64,000 bases of DNA from Ligustrum vulgare (lineage: Eukaryota > Streptophyta > Magnoliopsida > Lamiales > Oleaceae). A program made the translations under genes and the position numbers. A model generated the notes under the pieces. That model was not told the DNA's origin. It saw only the letters and a program-made list of their open reading frames with translations, and did not search any database. Position 1 is the stretch's first letter. The number at the start of each line of letters is the position of its first letter. This document shows, piece after piece, positions 35,296-44,884 of this stretch. The stretch is from positions 8,201,501 to 8,265,500 of the forward strand of contig OY743189.1 of NCBI GenBank assembly GCA_963555705.1. Reading direction: 5' to 3'.

Positions 35296-35710
35296 TAGAG
35301 GAGAACCTTTATTAATCAAATATCTAGATATGAAAATAAATGAAAAATTGGATTCAATAATAGAACAAAGAGAAAATCTATTAGATCAAATGATAGAAGA
35401 TAGAAATATAAAAAGAAAAGGAATTCTAAGATTAAAATCATTAGAAAGTAAAAGAAAATATTTTAATACAATTCGAAAACAATTACCTAATATACTTATG
35501 ATCATAGATAACAAAGAAAAAATCAATATGAAAAAATATGAAATAACTCGAGAAATAAATTATTATATAAAATATTATAGAACACAACAAAGAAAATCAA
35601 TGTTAAGATCGATTGAAAAATTTTGTGAATATAATATAATGATATGTAAAGAAGTAAAATATGATACAGAACTAAGATTAGAAGTTGAGCATACCAGGGG
35701 AAGAATTTAA
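35285..35710 (+). CDS. Endogenous caulimovirid small ORF B (unknown)
   Basis: A 141-codon intact ORF, strongly basic and helical, with charged coil-like segments (for example KSLESKRKYF) and a Cys-containing C-terminal part. Its stop overlaps the next start in TAATG at 35710, a stop-start coupling typical of polycistronic caulimovirid RNA. No assigned family. By position it may correspond to the second small ORF of badna-like viruses, which can bind nucleic acid, but that is inference. Confidence 0.5.
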   Translation: MDYNRGEPLLIKYLDMKINEKLDSIIEQRENLLDQMIEDRNIKRKGILRLKSLESKRKYFNTIRKQLPNILMIIDNKEKINMKKYEITREINYYIKYYRTQQRKSMLRSIEKFCEYNIMICKEVKYDTELRLEVEHTRGRI

Positions 35711-36174
35711 TGACGGAATTTCAAGAAATTAAATTTGAAAAACAAATAATAGAAAATATTAATCTACCAGTAGGATCATACAAAATAAAAGGAGCTAATA
35801 CAACTATGTTTCAACCATTAAGCTCATGGGGAGAATCTGATGGATTTCTTAACATGCAATTAAATTGGATAAGTACATTTTTATGGCAAACATATAAAAA
35901 TATAAATTTACAACATAAATTATCTATTGAAGAATTACAACAATTAAATATACAGGATATGAATATCAAAGAAAAATTACAAAATATTCAAAATAAACTA
36001 ACAATACAATTTAAAGAATTAAAAGAAATGATAGGAGAAGTTAAAAATATAGATGAAGAAATTTTAAAAGAATTTCAAAGAAAATCGGGAGAATTAATTA
36101 ATCAAGATAAAATTGGAATAATTATAGAAAAAATAGATAAATTAAATGAGAAAATAAGAAAGAATGAAAATTAA
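35710..36174 (+). CDS. Endogenous caulimovirid ORF C, coiled-coil protein
   Basis: A 154-codon intact ORF starts within TAATG. The N-terminal part includes TMFQPLSSWGESDGF; the C-terminal two thirds is a heptad-like coil rich in Leu, Ile, Glu and Lys (IEELQQLNIQDMNIKEKLQNI). Short coiled-coil proteins upstream of the structural genes in caulimovirids act as virion-associated or aphid-transmission-linked proteins. That role is inferred from position and shape only. Confidence 0.5.
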   Translation: MTEFQEIKFEKQIIENINLPVGSYKIKGANTTMFQPLSSWGESDGFLNMQLNWISTFLWQTYKNINLQHKLSIEELQQLNIQDMNIKEKLQNIQNKLTIQFKELKEMIGEVKNIDEEILKEFQRKSGELINQDKIGIIIEKIDKLNEKIRKNEN

Positions 36175-36997
36175 AAAATCATATCAATAGAAGAAAGAAT
36201 CAAAAAGCTAGAAATGAAAATAGATGATATGTATGACAGACTATTTAAGGTACAAAAAACTCAAAAATCAAGAGTATAAAATGTCAATAAGCGAATATAT
36301 TGAAGATCTAAAAATATTAATAAAATCATTAATAAGTGATGTTCAAGAAGTAAAAAATGAATTAAAAGAAGTAAGAAATGATATAAATATACTAAAACTA
36401 GAGATTAGAGAATTCAAAGAAAATAATAAAGGAAAAGATAAGAAAATAATAAAAAAAACTCATAGAAAAAGAAATATTTAAAATAGGAAAGAAGCATTTT
36501 GAACAAGAAAAAATTATAATAGAAGCAGGAAGTATGGATGATGAATTTAGGAGAAACATATTACCAAAAATACTATAAGAAGAATTAGAATTACAAAAAT
36601 CTATAGAAAAAACTTTAGGAAAATTAAAAACTGAAGAAAAAACTGAAGACAAACAAAACAGGAATGAATGAAGAATTAGATTTGCTTATAGAAAATTTTG
36701 ACTAGTTAAGCATAGAAAATTTTAATGAATACCAAGTTTTAATGAATACTGGAGGAGCACCTAACCCAACTCCAATAATTATCAGATCTAGATGAAAGTT
36801 ATTCACCCTTATATAGTAAACCACACCGACAATATTATGATAGAATTAGAGATAGACAACCACCTAGAGGGAATAAATATAAAGATAGATTTGAACCAAA
36901 TAATAATTATGATAAACCTATTAATCATGGAGGAACAAAATTAGATCTGAATTGTAAAATAGATACTAAAAAAGTCTTTTTAAGTTGGGTAGATTCA
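36175..36997 (+). pseudogene. Degenerate caulimovirid coiled-coil and coat-protein N-terminal region
   Basis: An 85-codon helical frame (36224-36481) continues the coil theme. Broken frames up to 36997 follow, with one short ATG-started stretch (36664) that stops within 13 codons. This is where the coat protein's N-terminus should be. Several stops are visible, including at 36703-36705. Confidence 0.45.
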
Positions 36998-37987
36998 ATG
37001 ATACTATTCTTTTTATACAATAAAGATGATACATGGCAAAATACTGATAGAATGATAAATTTTTTAGTAGCATCTTTTGAAGGACGTGTTAGAAATTGGT
37101 GGGAAAGAATAAGTAGTGATACAAAAGCATTAATAAGAAGAAATGTACAGATAGAACTAATAAAATCAGATAGAAAGGGAATAGAAAAGTTAGTAGATTA
37201 TATTGCGGATGAATTTTTAGGAGAAAATTGGATAAGTAATGCTGAGGCAGAATCAATAAGAGAAAAAGATAATGTAAGAGTAAGATTAATAAATTTAACA
37301 ATATGTGATATGTGTAAAATCAAAGAATATACTTGTGAATTTAAAGAATACTATTATGTTCAATTCTATAGTAATGAAAATCAAGAAGTATATAGAGATA
37401 TGTATTACAATAAATTACCAGGTTCATGGGAAATATACTTTAAAATAGAATTTGAAAAATTTATTAGAGATAACCCTGGAACACCTAGAACATTAGGATC
37501 AAGGATAAAATTCATATTTGAAATATTAGCATATATATGTCAACAAAGACAATTATTAAAGAAATCAGAAAAATTAACTAGAATATGCTGTGAAGATATG
37601 GAAAAACCTACCCAATGGGGATGTAACCCTGAAAGAAGAAAAAATAATAAAAGAAAATATAAAAATAGAAAGTTTAAAAAATTTAGAAACTTCAGGAAAA
37701 GATATATAAAACCTAAGAGAAGATATTACAAAAGAAGATATAATCCAAATAAAAAACAGAAAAATAAAACTTATAGGAAAGACAAAAGCCAATGTAAATG
37801 TTGGAATTGTGGAGAAATGGGGCATATAAGCCCTGATTGTAACAAAAAGAAAGTTAAAATATTACAAAAAGAATATATAGAAATAAAAAGTGAACTAAGT
37901 GAAATATCAGATATTGAAGAATACTATGATCAAGAAGTCTATATAAGTGAAACAGATTCAGAAAGCAATGAATCAGAATCAGAATAA
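36998..37987 (+). CDS. Caulimovirid coat protein (endogenous)
   Basis: A 329-codon open frame. The front half has capsid-like motifs (ASFEGRVRNWWERI at about 29-42, then DEFLGENW). A strongly basic Lys/Arg region spans about residues 205-262, followed by a retroviral-type zinc knuckle CWNCGEMGHISPDC (CX2CX4HX4C, about 268-281) and an acidic Glu/Ser tail. Basic region plus zinc knuckle plus acidic tail is the standard caulimovirid coat-protein C-terminus and packages viral RNA or DNA. The N-terminal start is uncertain because upstream frames are broken. It lies upstream of the movement protein, the order reported for cavemo- and solendo-type viruses rather than badnaviruses. Confidence 0.82.
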   Translation: MILFFLYNKDDTWQNTDRMINFLVASFEGRVRNWWERISSDTKALIRRNVQIELIKSDRKGIEKLVDYIADEFLGENWISNAEAESIREKDNVRVRLINLTICDMCKIKEYTCEFKEYYYVQFYSNENQEVYRDMYYNKLPGSWEIYFKIEFEKFIRDNPGTPRTLGSRIKFIFEILAYICQQRQLLKKSEKLTRICCEDMEKPTQWGCNPERRKNNKRKYKNRKFKKFRNFRKRYIKPKRRYYKRRYNPNKKQKNKTYRKDKSQCKCWNCGEMGHISPDCNKKKVKILQKEYIEIKSELSEISDIEEYYDQEVYISETDSESNESESE

Positions 37988-38686
37988 AGAAATAAAAGAA
38001 ATAGAATATAACATAGATAAACAAGAATATGAAGGAATAGAAGGTTATGGATTAAAAGTAACTTTTGACAATAATAAGTTCAGAAAAATACAAAAATTAT
38101 CTTTAGATTTGAAAATAGGAAAATGAGAAATATTAGATAGAATATGGAAAAGAGAAAGAGTATCAATAAATGAATACCATAAAATTGAAAGTGCAATAAA
38201 TGTTAGAACTACCCAAGGAACACACAAATTAAATCTTTTAACAAAAATACGGTTACAGAATTATTAACAAAGATCAATAGAAAATAAAGTGAAAAGATAT
38301 AATATGTTTATTTGCCAGGTATCCAAATAATGTTTAAATCCTTGTTTAGAGAAGAATTAGATTCACCTTTAACTATAAGTTTACATGATGGAAGAATTAT
38401 AAATTTAAAAGATAGTCATTTAGGAACAGTAGAAGGAAATCTAGCATATAAAAAACTAATATTCACATGTTACCTAAAATATTGTATATCATTAAAAGAT
38501 ATAAATTTTAATGAAGTTTTAGGACTACATTTCAAATTACATAAAGATGATATAATGGAACCAGGAGATAATATTATGACTATAGAATATAGGGCATTAT
38601 ATACATTTACTAATTCTAATTATGGAAACATTTATTCTAAAAAACTATATATTGAAATTCATAAAGATGCAAAGATAAACAAATAA
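37988..38686 (+). pseudogene. Caulimovirid movement protein (endogenous)
   Basis: The C-terminal 124 codons (38312-38686) are open and match the caulimovirid/30K-type movement protein: LFREELDSPLTISLHDGRI, then LGTVEGNLAYKKLIFTC, and the ending ALYTFTNSNYGNIY. The upstream part (37988-38311) reads in the right sense only across stops and frameshifts (for example at 38124 and 38265). Movement proteins form tubules or open plasmodesmata for cell-to-cell spread. This copy is damaged. Confidence 0.78.
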
Positions 38687-38889
38687 GTTTAGTCTCAAGA
38701 AATTATGAACTTACTATAACAAAAAATAAACCAGAAATTATAGAGTTAAGAGAAGAAGAATACTCTAATAATAACATAACATTTGAAGATGACAGGTTAA
38801 TTAGAAGATCAACAACTTTACCCAATAGAAAACAATTAAGAGAAACTAGTAATACAAAGGAAATAAAACTTAATAGAAATGCCGGAAAT

Positions 38890-39261
38890 ATGAAAATCGA
38901 AGGTGAATATTTCAATGCAATAGAACATATAAAAGGATCAAATATATTAATTGACACGGGAGCTAGTGAATGTCAAATAGCTTCAAATAGAAATAAAGGA
39001 CTAATATCTCATAGAACTGATCCATATAGATATATAAATTTTGATGGACAAGTACATATAACTGAACTTGAAGTAAAAGTACCAATAAAAATAGGAGGAA
39101 TAAATCTCTTAGTACCATGTCATGTAGATAATAGTATGGTAAATCCTCATGTATTGTTAGGAATGAGCTTTCTAGATGGACTAGAAGATTATAGTATAAA
39201 ACGTGAAGGATTATATATAACTCATAATGGTCAAACTATACTATGCAGAAAAGTTGAATAA
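38890..39261 (+). CDS. Aspartic-protease-like domain 1 of endogenous caulimovirid
   Basis: This 123-codon frame contains NILIDTGASECQIA, a canonical retropepsin D-T-G-A active site, and later HVLLGMSFLDGL, the hydrophobic-hydrophobic-Gly motif of the second lobe half. It follows the movement protein region after about 200 bases of broken frame and ends directly before the next ORF (39262). Its size and motif order fit one retropepsin subunit. A second protease-like domain follows at once, so which of the two serves the viral polyprotein is unclear. Confidence 0.7.
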   Translation: MKIEGEYFNAIEHIKGSNILIDTGASECQIASNRNKGLISHRTDPYRYINFDGQVHITELEVKVPIKIGGINLLVPCHVDNSMVNPHVLLGMSFLDGLEDYSIKREGLYITHNGQTILCRKVE

Positions 39262-39690
39262 ATGAATAACCAAATAAGTTTTCCATTAGTTATATATATT
39301 CAAGTTACTATTGTTGAAACAAATACAACAACTGCATTAATAGGCACAGGAAGTGATATAACAATATTTAAGAATTTCTTAATAAAATCATGGAATACTG
39401 ATGGGAGAATAAAAATAACAGGAGTTACAGGAGAAAGTACCCAAATAATTAACAGTGCTGATAAAATCGAGATAATACTAGGAAGTAAACAAATAGTTGT
39501 AAACAAGATATATAGTTATAACAAATTAGAATGTGATATATTATTAGAAAATGACTTTATACAACAATTTCAATATTATAAACAAAATAATTATATGATA
39601 ATGTTACAAACACCTTGCAAACATTTATTAAAAATACAAAGAGAATTTAGACTTTACAGAGTTCAGCCAACACGGCGTGGTGATAAATAG
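39262..39690 (+). CDS. Aspartic-protease-like domain 2, altered active site
   Basis: A 142-codon frame starts one base after the previous stop. It has TALIGTGSDITIF where a D-T-G-S-D motif would be expected, so the catalytic Asp is replaced by Gly. CDILLENDFI corresponds to the ILGxDFL motif. The frame overlaps the reverse transcriptase frame by 14 bases. The substitution is either decay after integration or a non-catalytic domain. Confidence 0.68.
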   Translation: MNNQISFPLVIYIQVTIVETNTTTALIGTGSDITIFKNFLIKSWNTDGRIKITGVTGESTQIINSADKIEIILGSKQIVVNKIYSYNKLECDILLENDFIQQFQYYKQNNYMIMLQTPCKHLLKIQREFRLYRVQPTRRGDK

Positions 39691-40711
39691 GAGAAAAAAT
39701 CAATTACACAAAATGAAACAAAAAAACAAAAGAATAATGTATAAAAAAGTCTTAAAAGCAAACATGGAAAAAATCATTGATCAACTAGAAAAAATTTGTG
39801 GAGAGAATCCATTATTATTTTGGAAACCACATCATCCAAAAGCTAAAATAGAATTAATAGAAAATGTTATTATAAGAGTTAGACCAATGATGTATACCAT
39901 ACAAGATACACAAGAATTTAAAACTCAAATAAAAGAATTACTTAACCAAAAATTAATCAGACCTAGTAATGGACCACATATTAGTCCAGCTTTCATGGTA
40001 TGAACATTCTGAACAAAAAGAGGAAAAGCTAGAGTGGTGATAAATTTTAAAGAATTAAACAAATATACTAAATTTGATGTATACTTTTTACCAAATAAAG
40101 AAGTACTAATAAATCTTGTAAAAGGAAAACAATATTATTCTAAATTTGATTGCAAATTAGGATTTTGGCAAGTAAAAATGGAAGAAGATAGTATTCAATA
40201 TACAGCATTTAGTACACCCCAATGTAAGTATGAATGGATGGTTATGTCATTTGGTTTAAAAAATGCCCCACAAATATATCAAAGAAGAATGGATAACATA
40301 TTTAGAAAATTTAATGAATTCTTAATTGTCTATGCTGATGATATATTAATATGTTCTAATAATAGAGAAGAACATAGAAACCATTTAATGAAATTTATAA
40401 ATGAATGCAAAAAAGAAGTAATTGTTCTTTCAAAAAATAAAGCTATAATAGAAAAACAAGAAATTGATTTTCTTGGATTATCAATAGATAAAAGAAGGAT
40501 AAAATTACAAACCCATATATCTAAAAAGATAGAAAGTTTTCCAAACAAACTAGAATCAAAAGAACAAATACAAAAAAATTTAAGATGTTTAAATTATGTA
40601 GAAGGATTTATTGAAAATCTATCAAAAAGAGACATAAAATTCAAATTTTACTCAGAAAAACAAATATTAAAGGATGGAGTGATGAACACACAGAATTTGT
40701 TAAATTACTAA
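39677..40711 (+). pseudogene. Caulimovirid reverse transcriptase (endogenous)
   Basis: The N-terminal frame (39677-40003) ends with KLIRPSNGPHISPAF and is cut by TGA codons at about 40001 and 40013. The main frame (40034-40711) has KFDCKLGFWQV (first catalytic Asp), FGLKNAPQIYQRRMD and VYADDIL (catalytic YADD at about codons 100-103). This is a pararetroviral RT, not gypsy-like, as shown by its placement after caulimovirid coat and movement genes. A frameshift near 40700 leads into RNase H. The enzyme is interrupted and not expected to be functional. Confidence 0.87.
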
Positions 40712-41140
40712 AAGAAGAATGTAAAAATTTTCCAAAATTAAGATTACCAGATGAAAAAGATAATCTTATAGTTAATACTGATGCCTCAGATAAGTATTGG
40801 GCAGCAATATTAAAAACAGATCTTAATGAAATTTGTAGATACTCAAGTGGAACGTTTAACCAAGCAGAAATAAATTATACTACTCATGAGAAAGAATTTT
40901 TAACAATCATCAGAGGAATAAGTAAGCTTTCATTGTTTTTATTATCTAAGAAATTCATTGTTAAAACTGATAATTCTCAAGTTGCAGGTTTAGTAAAAAA
41001 TAAGTTACCACCAGAACCTCAATATAGAAGGCTCCATAGATGGTAAGCCTATTTGGCATTTTATAATTTTGATATAGTTCATATTAAAGGTGTCAATAAT
41101 TATCTTGCGGACTTTTTAAACAGGAAAAGAGATGGATAAT
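40712..41140 (+). pseudogene. Caulimovirid RNase H (endogenous)
   Basis: The frame shifts relative to the RT, then shows VNTDASDKYWAAIL, YTTHEKEFLTI and VKTDNSQVAGL, and ends VKGVN-type sequence followed by LADFLNR. These are the conserved Asp and Glu motifs of the pararetroviral RNase H that removes genomic RNA. A TAA at 41044-41046 interrupts it just before the end. Confidence 0.8.
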
Positions 41141-41151
41141 ATAAAAAATCG

Positions 41152-42178
41152 TTGATAGATGCCAAAAAGCGAATGAACTTCCTCACAGAGGAAGGTGAAG
41201 ATATAAAGCTTGGAATTGAACAACAACTTCCAGAAACTCTCCAAGGAAGTTTCAAGCAATTGATGGAAATCTCAACATTTCATCACAATTATACTAAAGA
41301 ATTGAGCGATAACATAATTGAGATTGAATCTCAGTTTGAATCGTTAATTACCAAACATGTTATATTAAAAATACAAACAGGTACATCTTCTGGAAGCAGT
41401 GGTGGACCAACGATTAAAAAAGATGAACCAAGTCCCAAAAAAGTTGTTAAAATGAAGCCAGTCCTCGAAAAGTCACAATCAATGCCAAAGATGAACATAT
41501 AAGGGTAGTCAGAATTCGTGCTAAAGAGGAAGATAACGAATATAAAACTACTGTTGAAGTTATATATGAACTTCAAGAATGTGATTGTTATTACATTTCG
41601 TCCGGAGACCATGTATACCCACGATTGATCGTTACTCAGGGAGGTGATCCCGTCATGACAAAAATGGCAGCTGATTATGGATTTTTGGATCTTATATATC
41701 CAGGAAAAGATCTGAAAGAAATTGAAAAATTTGATGATTTACTAAAAGGAGAAATTTCAAAGTTTGCCCAAGGAAGACCCATATATTTAAAATTTTATTC
41801 GATCAGTCCTGAAATTGATGGAAGGATATATTATCTTGCTGAGCAGATTATCACGATTGGATATGTTGCTCGCAATTTTCAAATTGAAGTTGGAAAAAAT
41901 ACAAGCCAGTACCAAACGTAACAAAATCATGGTTTAGATCCCGAAGGGTGTTGGGGATAAAAGTTCTTTACAACATGGTCAAAAACTTGTATGAGAAAAA
42001 ATTCAAATGCATCTGCCAGTATAATGAATGGACCCTCCTTACTAATGGAGGAAAAGAAAAGTCAACAATCCTGCAAGAATACATCAACAAATTTGGCACT
42101 CATCAAATCCATGGAAGTTTTGCCACTTTGCAAGAAGCATGCATAGCCAGAAATTGCCCCACATTCCAACAGAATTGA
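41152..42178 (+). pseudogene. TAV-like (inclusion body/transactivator) ORF, broken
   Basis: Three frames in series: 41152-41502 (helical start, Ser/Gly/Pro/Lys linker), 41625-41921 (ADYGFLDLIYPGK, then GRPIYLKFYS and YYLAEQIITIGYV) and 41948-42178 (NEWTLL, then HGSFATLQEA). The central motifs and the position after RNase H fit the P6/TAV family of caulimo-, soymo-, cavemo- and solendo-type viruses, which enables reinitiation on polycistronic RNA. The last frame resembles the small RNase H1-N-like fold of TAV proteins, but it lies C-terminal here. Assignment is by weak similarity and gene order. Stops separate the three parts. Confidence 0.5.
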
Positions 42179-42811
42179 TGGACAGATGGAAGACGATTGA
42201 TAAATCTGATTTGATGGAACAAGACAGCACAATGTAGAGGCCATGTGAAGACTGAAAATAGAGGGATAGGTGTCCCTATAATATAGCCATGTGAGGAAAT
42301 AAAGGGATAGGTGTGTCCTTGTAGTAAATGATAGATGGACAGGTGTGTCCTTGTATATCCTTGTAGCATTATTCAAATTATTGTGTCTATTACGTAAGCA
42401 ATGATGTAAGAGGTTGCATAGTAATACCTCGTGAAGTTCTATAAATGGAAGTCTTCTAGCTAGGAAAAGGCAGAACTCACTGGAGCACTCAGTTTGTGAG
42501 AAATCCAAGGAATTTTCTGTCTTTATTCTCATACAAGCCTTGTATTAATCTTCATATTATCAATATAATCGATTTATAAGAATATGATGAGTCTCTAAAT
42601 TTTTGTCTTCTAAATCCTATCTCCAAAAGAAGATATATTATTAAGAAAACTCCCTACACTCTGTCCTAAAATATTTTCCATCTAAAAAGTTATACAGTGA
42701 AGGCATCCAGGTTTAGCTAATAACTCGTGAAGGCAGGAAGCCGTTGAAGGGTGTGGATCAGAAACCTATATTCCTGAAGGTCACTAACATTAGGAGGAAA
42801 ATACAAAGGTA
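42179..42811 (+). other. Intergenic region of endogenous caulimovirid
   Basis: Non-coding between the TAV-like ORF and the second ORF cluster. It contains the promoter at 42385-42450. A possible degenerate second primer-binding site (TGGATCAGAAACC, 42754-42766) lies 46 bases before the next ORF. No AATAAA was seen downstream of the promoter. Confidence 0.5.
42385..42450 (+). promoter_or_regulatory. Plant pararetrovirus-like promoter
   Basis: ATTACGTAAGCAATGATGTAAG (42389-42410) resembles the as-1 enhancer of the CaMV 35S promoter (paired TGACGTAA-type sites). It is followed by GAAGTTCTATAAATGGAAG with a TATA box at about 42439-42446. The spacing is like that of a full-length-transcript promoter, whose RNA would begin near 42475. 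Confidence 0.65.
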
Positions 42812-43240
42812 TTGAGAATAGGAAAAGATGTTAGTATTCTTAATATATCTATCTTTACGGAATTAGGAGAAAGAAGAGCTTTTAACATGACAGAATTCAG
42901 GATTATTAAGTGTAATTATCAAAACCATCCTTATAATGATGAATACCATAGCATAATTGAACCTTTATTCATGCATAAACAGTTTGCTAGACCCAATAAT
43001 GAAATAAAAAAGTTAGATCATGTTTATATGCCTTGTTTGTTAGTTATCTTTCCAACATTAAAAAGAATATTAGGATTAGAAATTACAAAATCAATTATTT
43101 ATTTTTGGCTTGATAGTGATAATACTGAAATAAATAATGAATTATGTTTAGGATATGTGTTTAGTAGTGATAATGACTATGACCTTGTAATAGATTATGA
43201 CAGTGATGGAAGAGACGAATCTTTCTTTACCAAATTTTGA
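42812..43240 (+). CDS. Second-cluster viral-type ORF 1 (unknown)
   Basis: A 142-codon ORF downstream of the viral promoter. It contains a mid-protein hydrophobic stretch (MPCLLVIFPTLKRILGLEI) and a strongly acidic C-terminus (SDNDYDLVIDYDSDG). The stop lies 44 bases into the next ORF, a tight overlap typical of viral cistrons. I do not recognise the family. It is not a copy of any ORF in the 35-42 kb cluster. Confidence 0.45.
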   Translation: MRIGKDVSILNISIFTELGERRAFNMTEFRIIKCNYQNHPYNDEYHSIIEPLFMHKQFARPNNEIKKLDHVYMPCLLVIFPTLKRILGLEITKSIIYFWLDSDNTEINNELCLGYVFSSDNDYDLVIDYDSDGRDESFFTKF

Positions 43241-43661
43241 AAATCTTAATATCATGAATGAAAGCAATTATATCATGAAAAAACTAAAAACTAAGAGAGG
43301 TCCATATAAAGTTAAAAAGAATATCAAAAGTAAAAAAGGTATTGAATATGAGAATGAAATTGATAAAATAGGATATCAAGAGCAACTCTACGCATCAAAA
43401 GAGATATTAAAAAGTTTTAAAGAAAATTTGATAGAAAACTTTGCTAGAGGTACTGTAAGATCTATAATGATACAAGATATTCAAGATATAATTGATAAAT
43501 TAGAAAAGAGAAAGAAAAGTATTTCAAAATATAATATACCATTTGAACCAAGCATAGATATTATGGCTGATACAGATATTATCAATTCTCAAACACTGAT
43601 AGAGTTTGAAAAATTACTTGAAACTTTATATGTTATTTATCTTTTTGTTTATAATGCTTGA
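43197..43661 (+). CDS. Second-cluster viral-type ORF 2 (unknown)
   Basis: A 154-codon intact ORF. After an acidic start there is a basic stretch (KKLKTKRGPYKVKKNIKSKK, a possible nuclear or nucleic-acid-binding segment), then helical coil (IDKLEKRKKSI) and a hydrophobic C-terminal end. It overlaps the previous and following ORFs. No recognised family; base composition and packing match the viral block. Confidence 0.45.
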   Translation: MTVMEETNLSLPNFENLNIMNESNYIMKKLKTKRGPYKVKKNIKSKKGIEYENEIDKIGYQEQLYASKEILKSFKENLIENFARGTVRSIMIQDIQDIIDKLEKRKKSISKYNIPFEPSIDIMADTDIINSQTLIEFEKLLETLYVIYLFVYNA

Positions 43662-43874
43662 ATATACTGTTAAAGGATTAAACAATTTGTTAGATAGGAT
43701 AATGGAAAAAAAATAGATAACATTATATCTCAATTAATAGATATGGAAGAATCATCTGAACAATATTATATACTTTTAAAAAACCAGGATCAATACATTA
43801 TGGATTATTCTGATATATTACAGCTTAAAATAGATTTAGAAAATAAAATAGTAACAAATACAGTCCAAACCTAA
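43654..43874 (+). pseudogene. Second-cluster ORF 3, frameshifted tandem paralogue
   Basis: The frame starts MLEYTVKGLNNLLD at 43654, overlaps the previous stop by 8 bases, and halts at TAG after a run of eight A (about 43705-43712). A different frame continues to 43874 with a coil and then DLENKIV. It parallels ORF 4 throughout (MPEYTIEGLDNLLE and its coil), so the two are tandem duplicates, one carrying an indel in the A run. The function is unknown. Confidence 0.6.
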
Positions 43875-44096
43875 ATGCCAGAATATACAATAGAAGGACT
43901 AGATAATCTTTTAGAAAAATTGAAAGATAAAATTGAAGATATTAAACATCAAATGGAAAATGAAAACATATCTTCTGAAGAATGTAATAAACTTTTAGAA
44001 AAATATGAACAATATATTGCAGATTATTGTATTTTACTAGATCAAAGAATGGACTTATACCAGAAAATTTTGTATAATAATTTACCAACCCAATAA
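43875..44096 (+). CDS. Second-cluster ORF 4, intact paralogue
   Basis: A 73-codon ORF starts immediately after the previous stop (TAAATG). It is almost all coiled coil (DNLLEKLKDKIEDIKHQM and KLLEKYEQYIADY), with Leu/Glu/Lys heptads. The family is not recognised. Small coiled-coil proteins in caulimovirids are virion-associated; an analogous role here is only a guess. Confidence 0.5.
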   Translation: MPEYTIEGLDNLLEKLKDKIEDIKHQMENENISSEECNKLLEKYEQYIADYCILLDQRMDLYQKILYNNLPTQ

Positions 44097-44210
44097 TCTA
44101 TGAATACTTGACAAACATCAACATCTAATAACTGTGATCATAAACTATATTTAAATAATAAAGAAAATTCATTTTTATTAACTATCGTTGAAAAATCTAA
44201 AACTATACAC
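44097..44210 (+). pseudogene. Left part of an ORF split by the Tat element
   Basis: A short open frame runs up to the insertion point. Its right-hand part lies past the Tat element from 52648. The insertion site is bounded by the duplicated TACAC at 44206-44210 and 52643-52647. Confidence 0.5.
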
Positions 44211-44884
44211 TGTTGACCACAAAATCCGGCTGGACCTTGAACCAACAGGTCTCAGCTCCTCCCTCTTGAACGAGTGAATCTCCTGCGAACTGTGACAAAC
44301 TATCAATTTGAAAAGGGGGCCGATGTGGCTCCCGTTTGCACTCTGATGCCAAAGTCAGCGGCCATGTTTAGCAGATATAATTTGAGTGCGAGAAATATAA
44401 GTGCGTAAAAGAGAGAAAAGGGAGTGAGAGAAATATATATTTAGTTAAGAGTATGAAATTACTAACCCCTTCCTTGGAGGCAAGTGTGCTCTATTTATAG
44501 AAGGATTCGTTGCCTTGGATTGTGACACATGGCGGACTTTTACACGTGTATTCACCCTAGTTCTTGAAGGGGACAACCTTACTTTTTTATCGTAATCATT
44601 GCTAAATTTCGTAGGGGATAGGTGCTTGTCACATCTTGATAAAAGCAGTGTCACATCTCTGACTTCATCCCTGGTCCCATCCTTTCATCCGAGGCGCTAC
44701 CGTAAACACCTCGGCTAAGCATAAAGCGCCTCTGCTAGACACAAACCAGTTCGGTCAGGGGGGCTCGTGTGCCTTTCCACCTCGGCCATTGGCCCAAGGA
44801 GATATCCTAGGGCTAAAGTCCATGTGCCCTCATTGGGCCTTCACTAGTGGCCCAACGTGTCATATTTTGTGTACGATCTCAACA
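44211..44884 (-). repeat. Tat element 3' LTR
   Basis: It starts TGTTGACCAC and ends GATCTCAACA on the plus strand. It matches 51958-52642 with scattered single-base differences and small indels. Confidence 0.95.
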
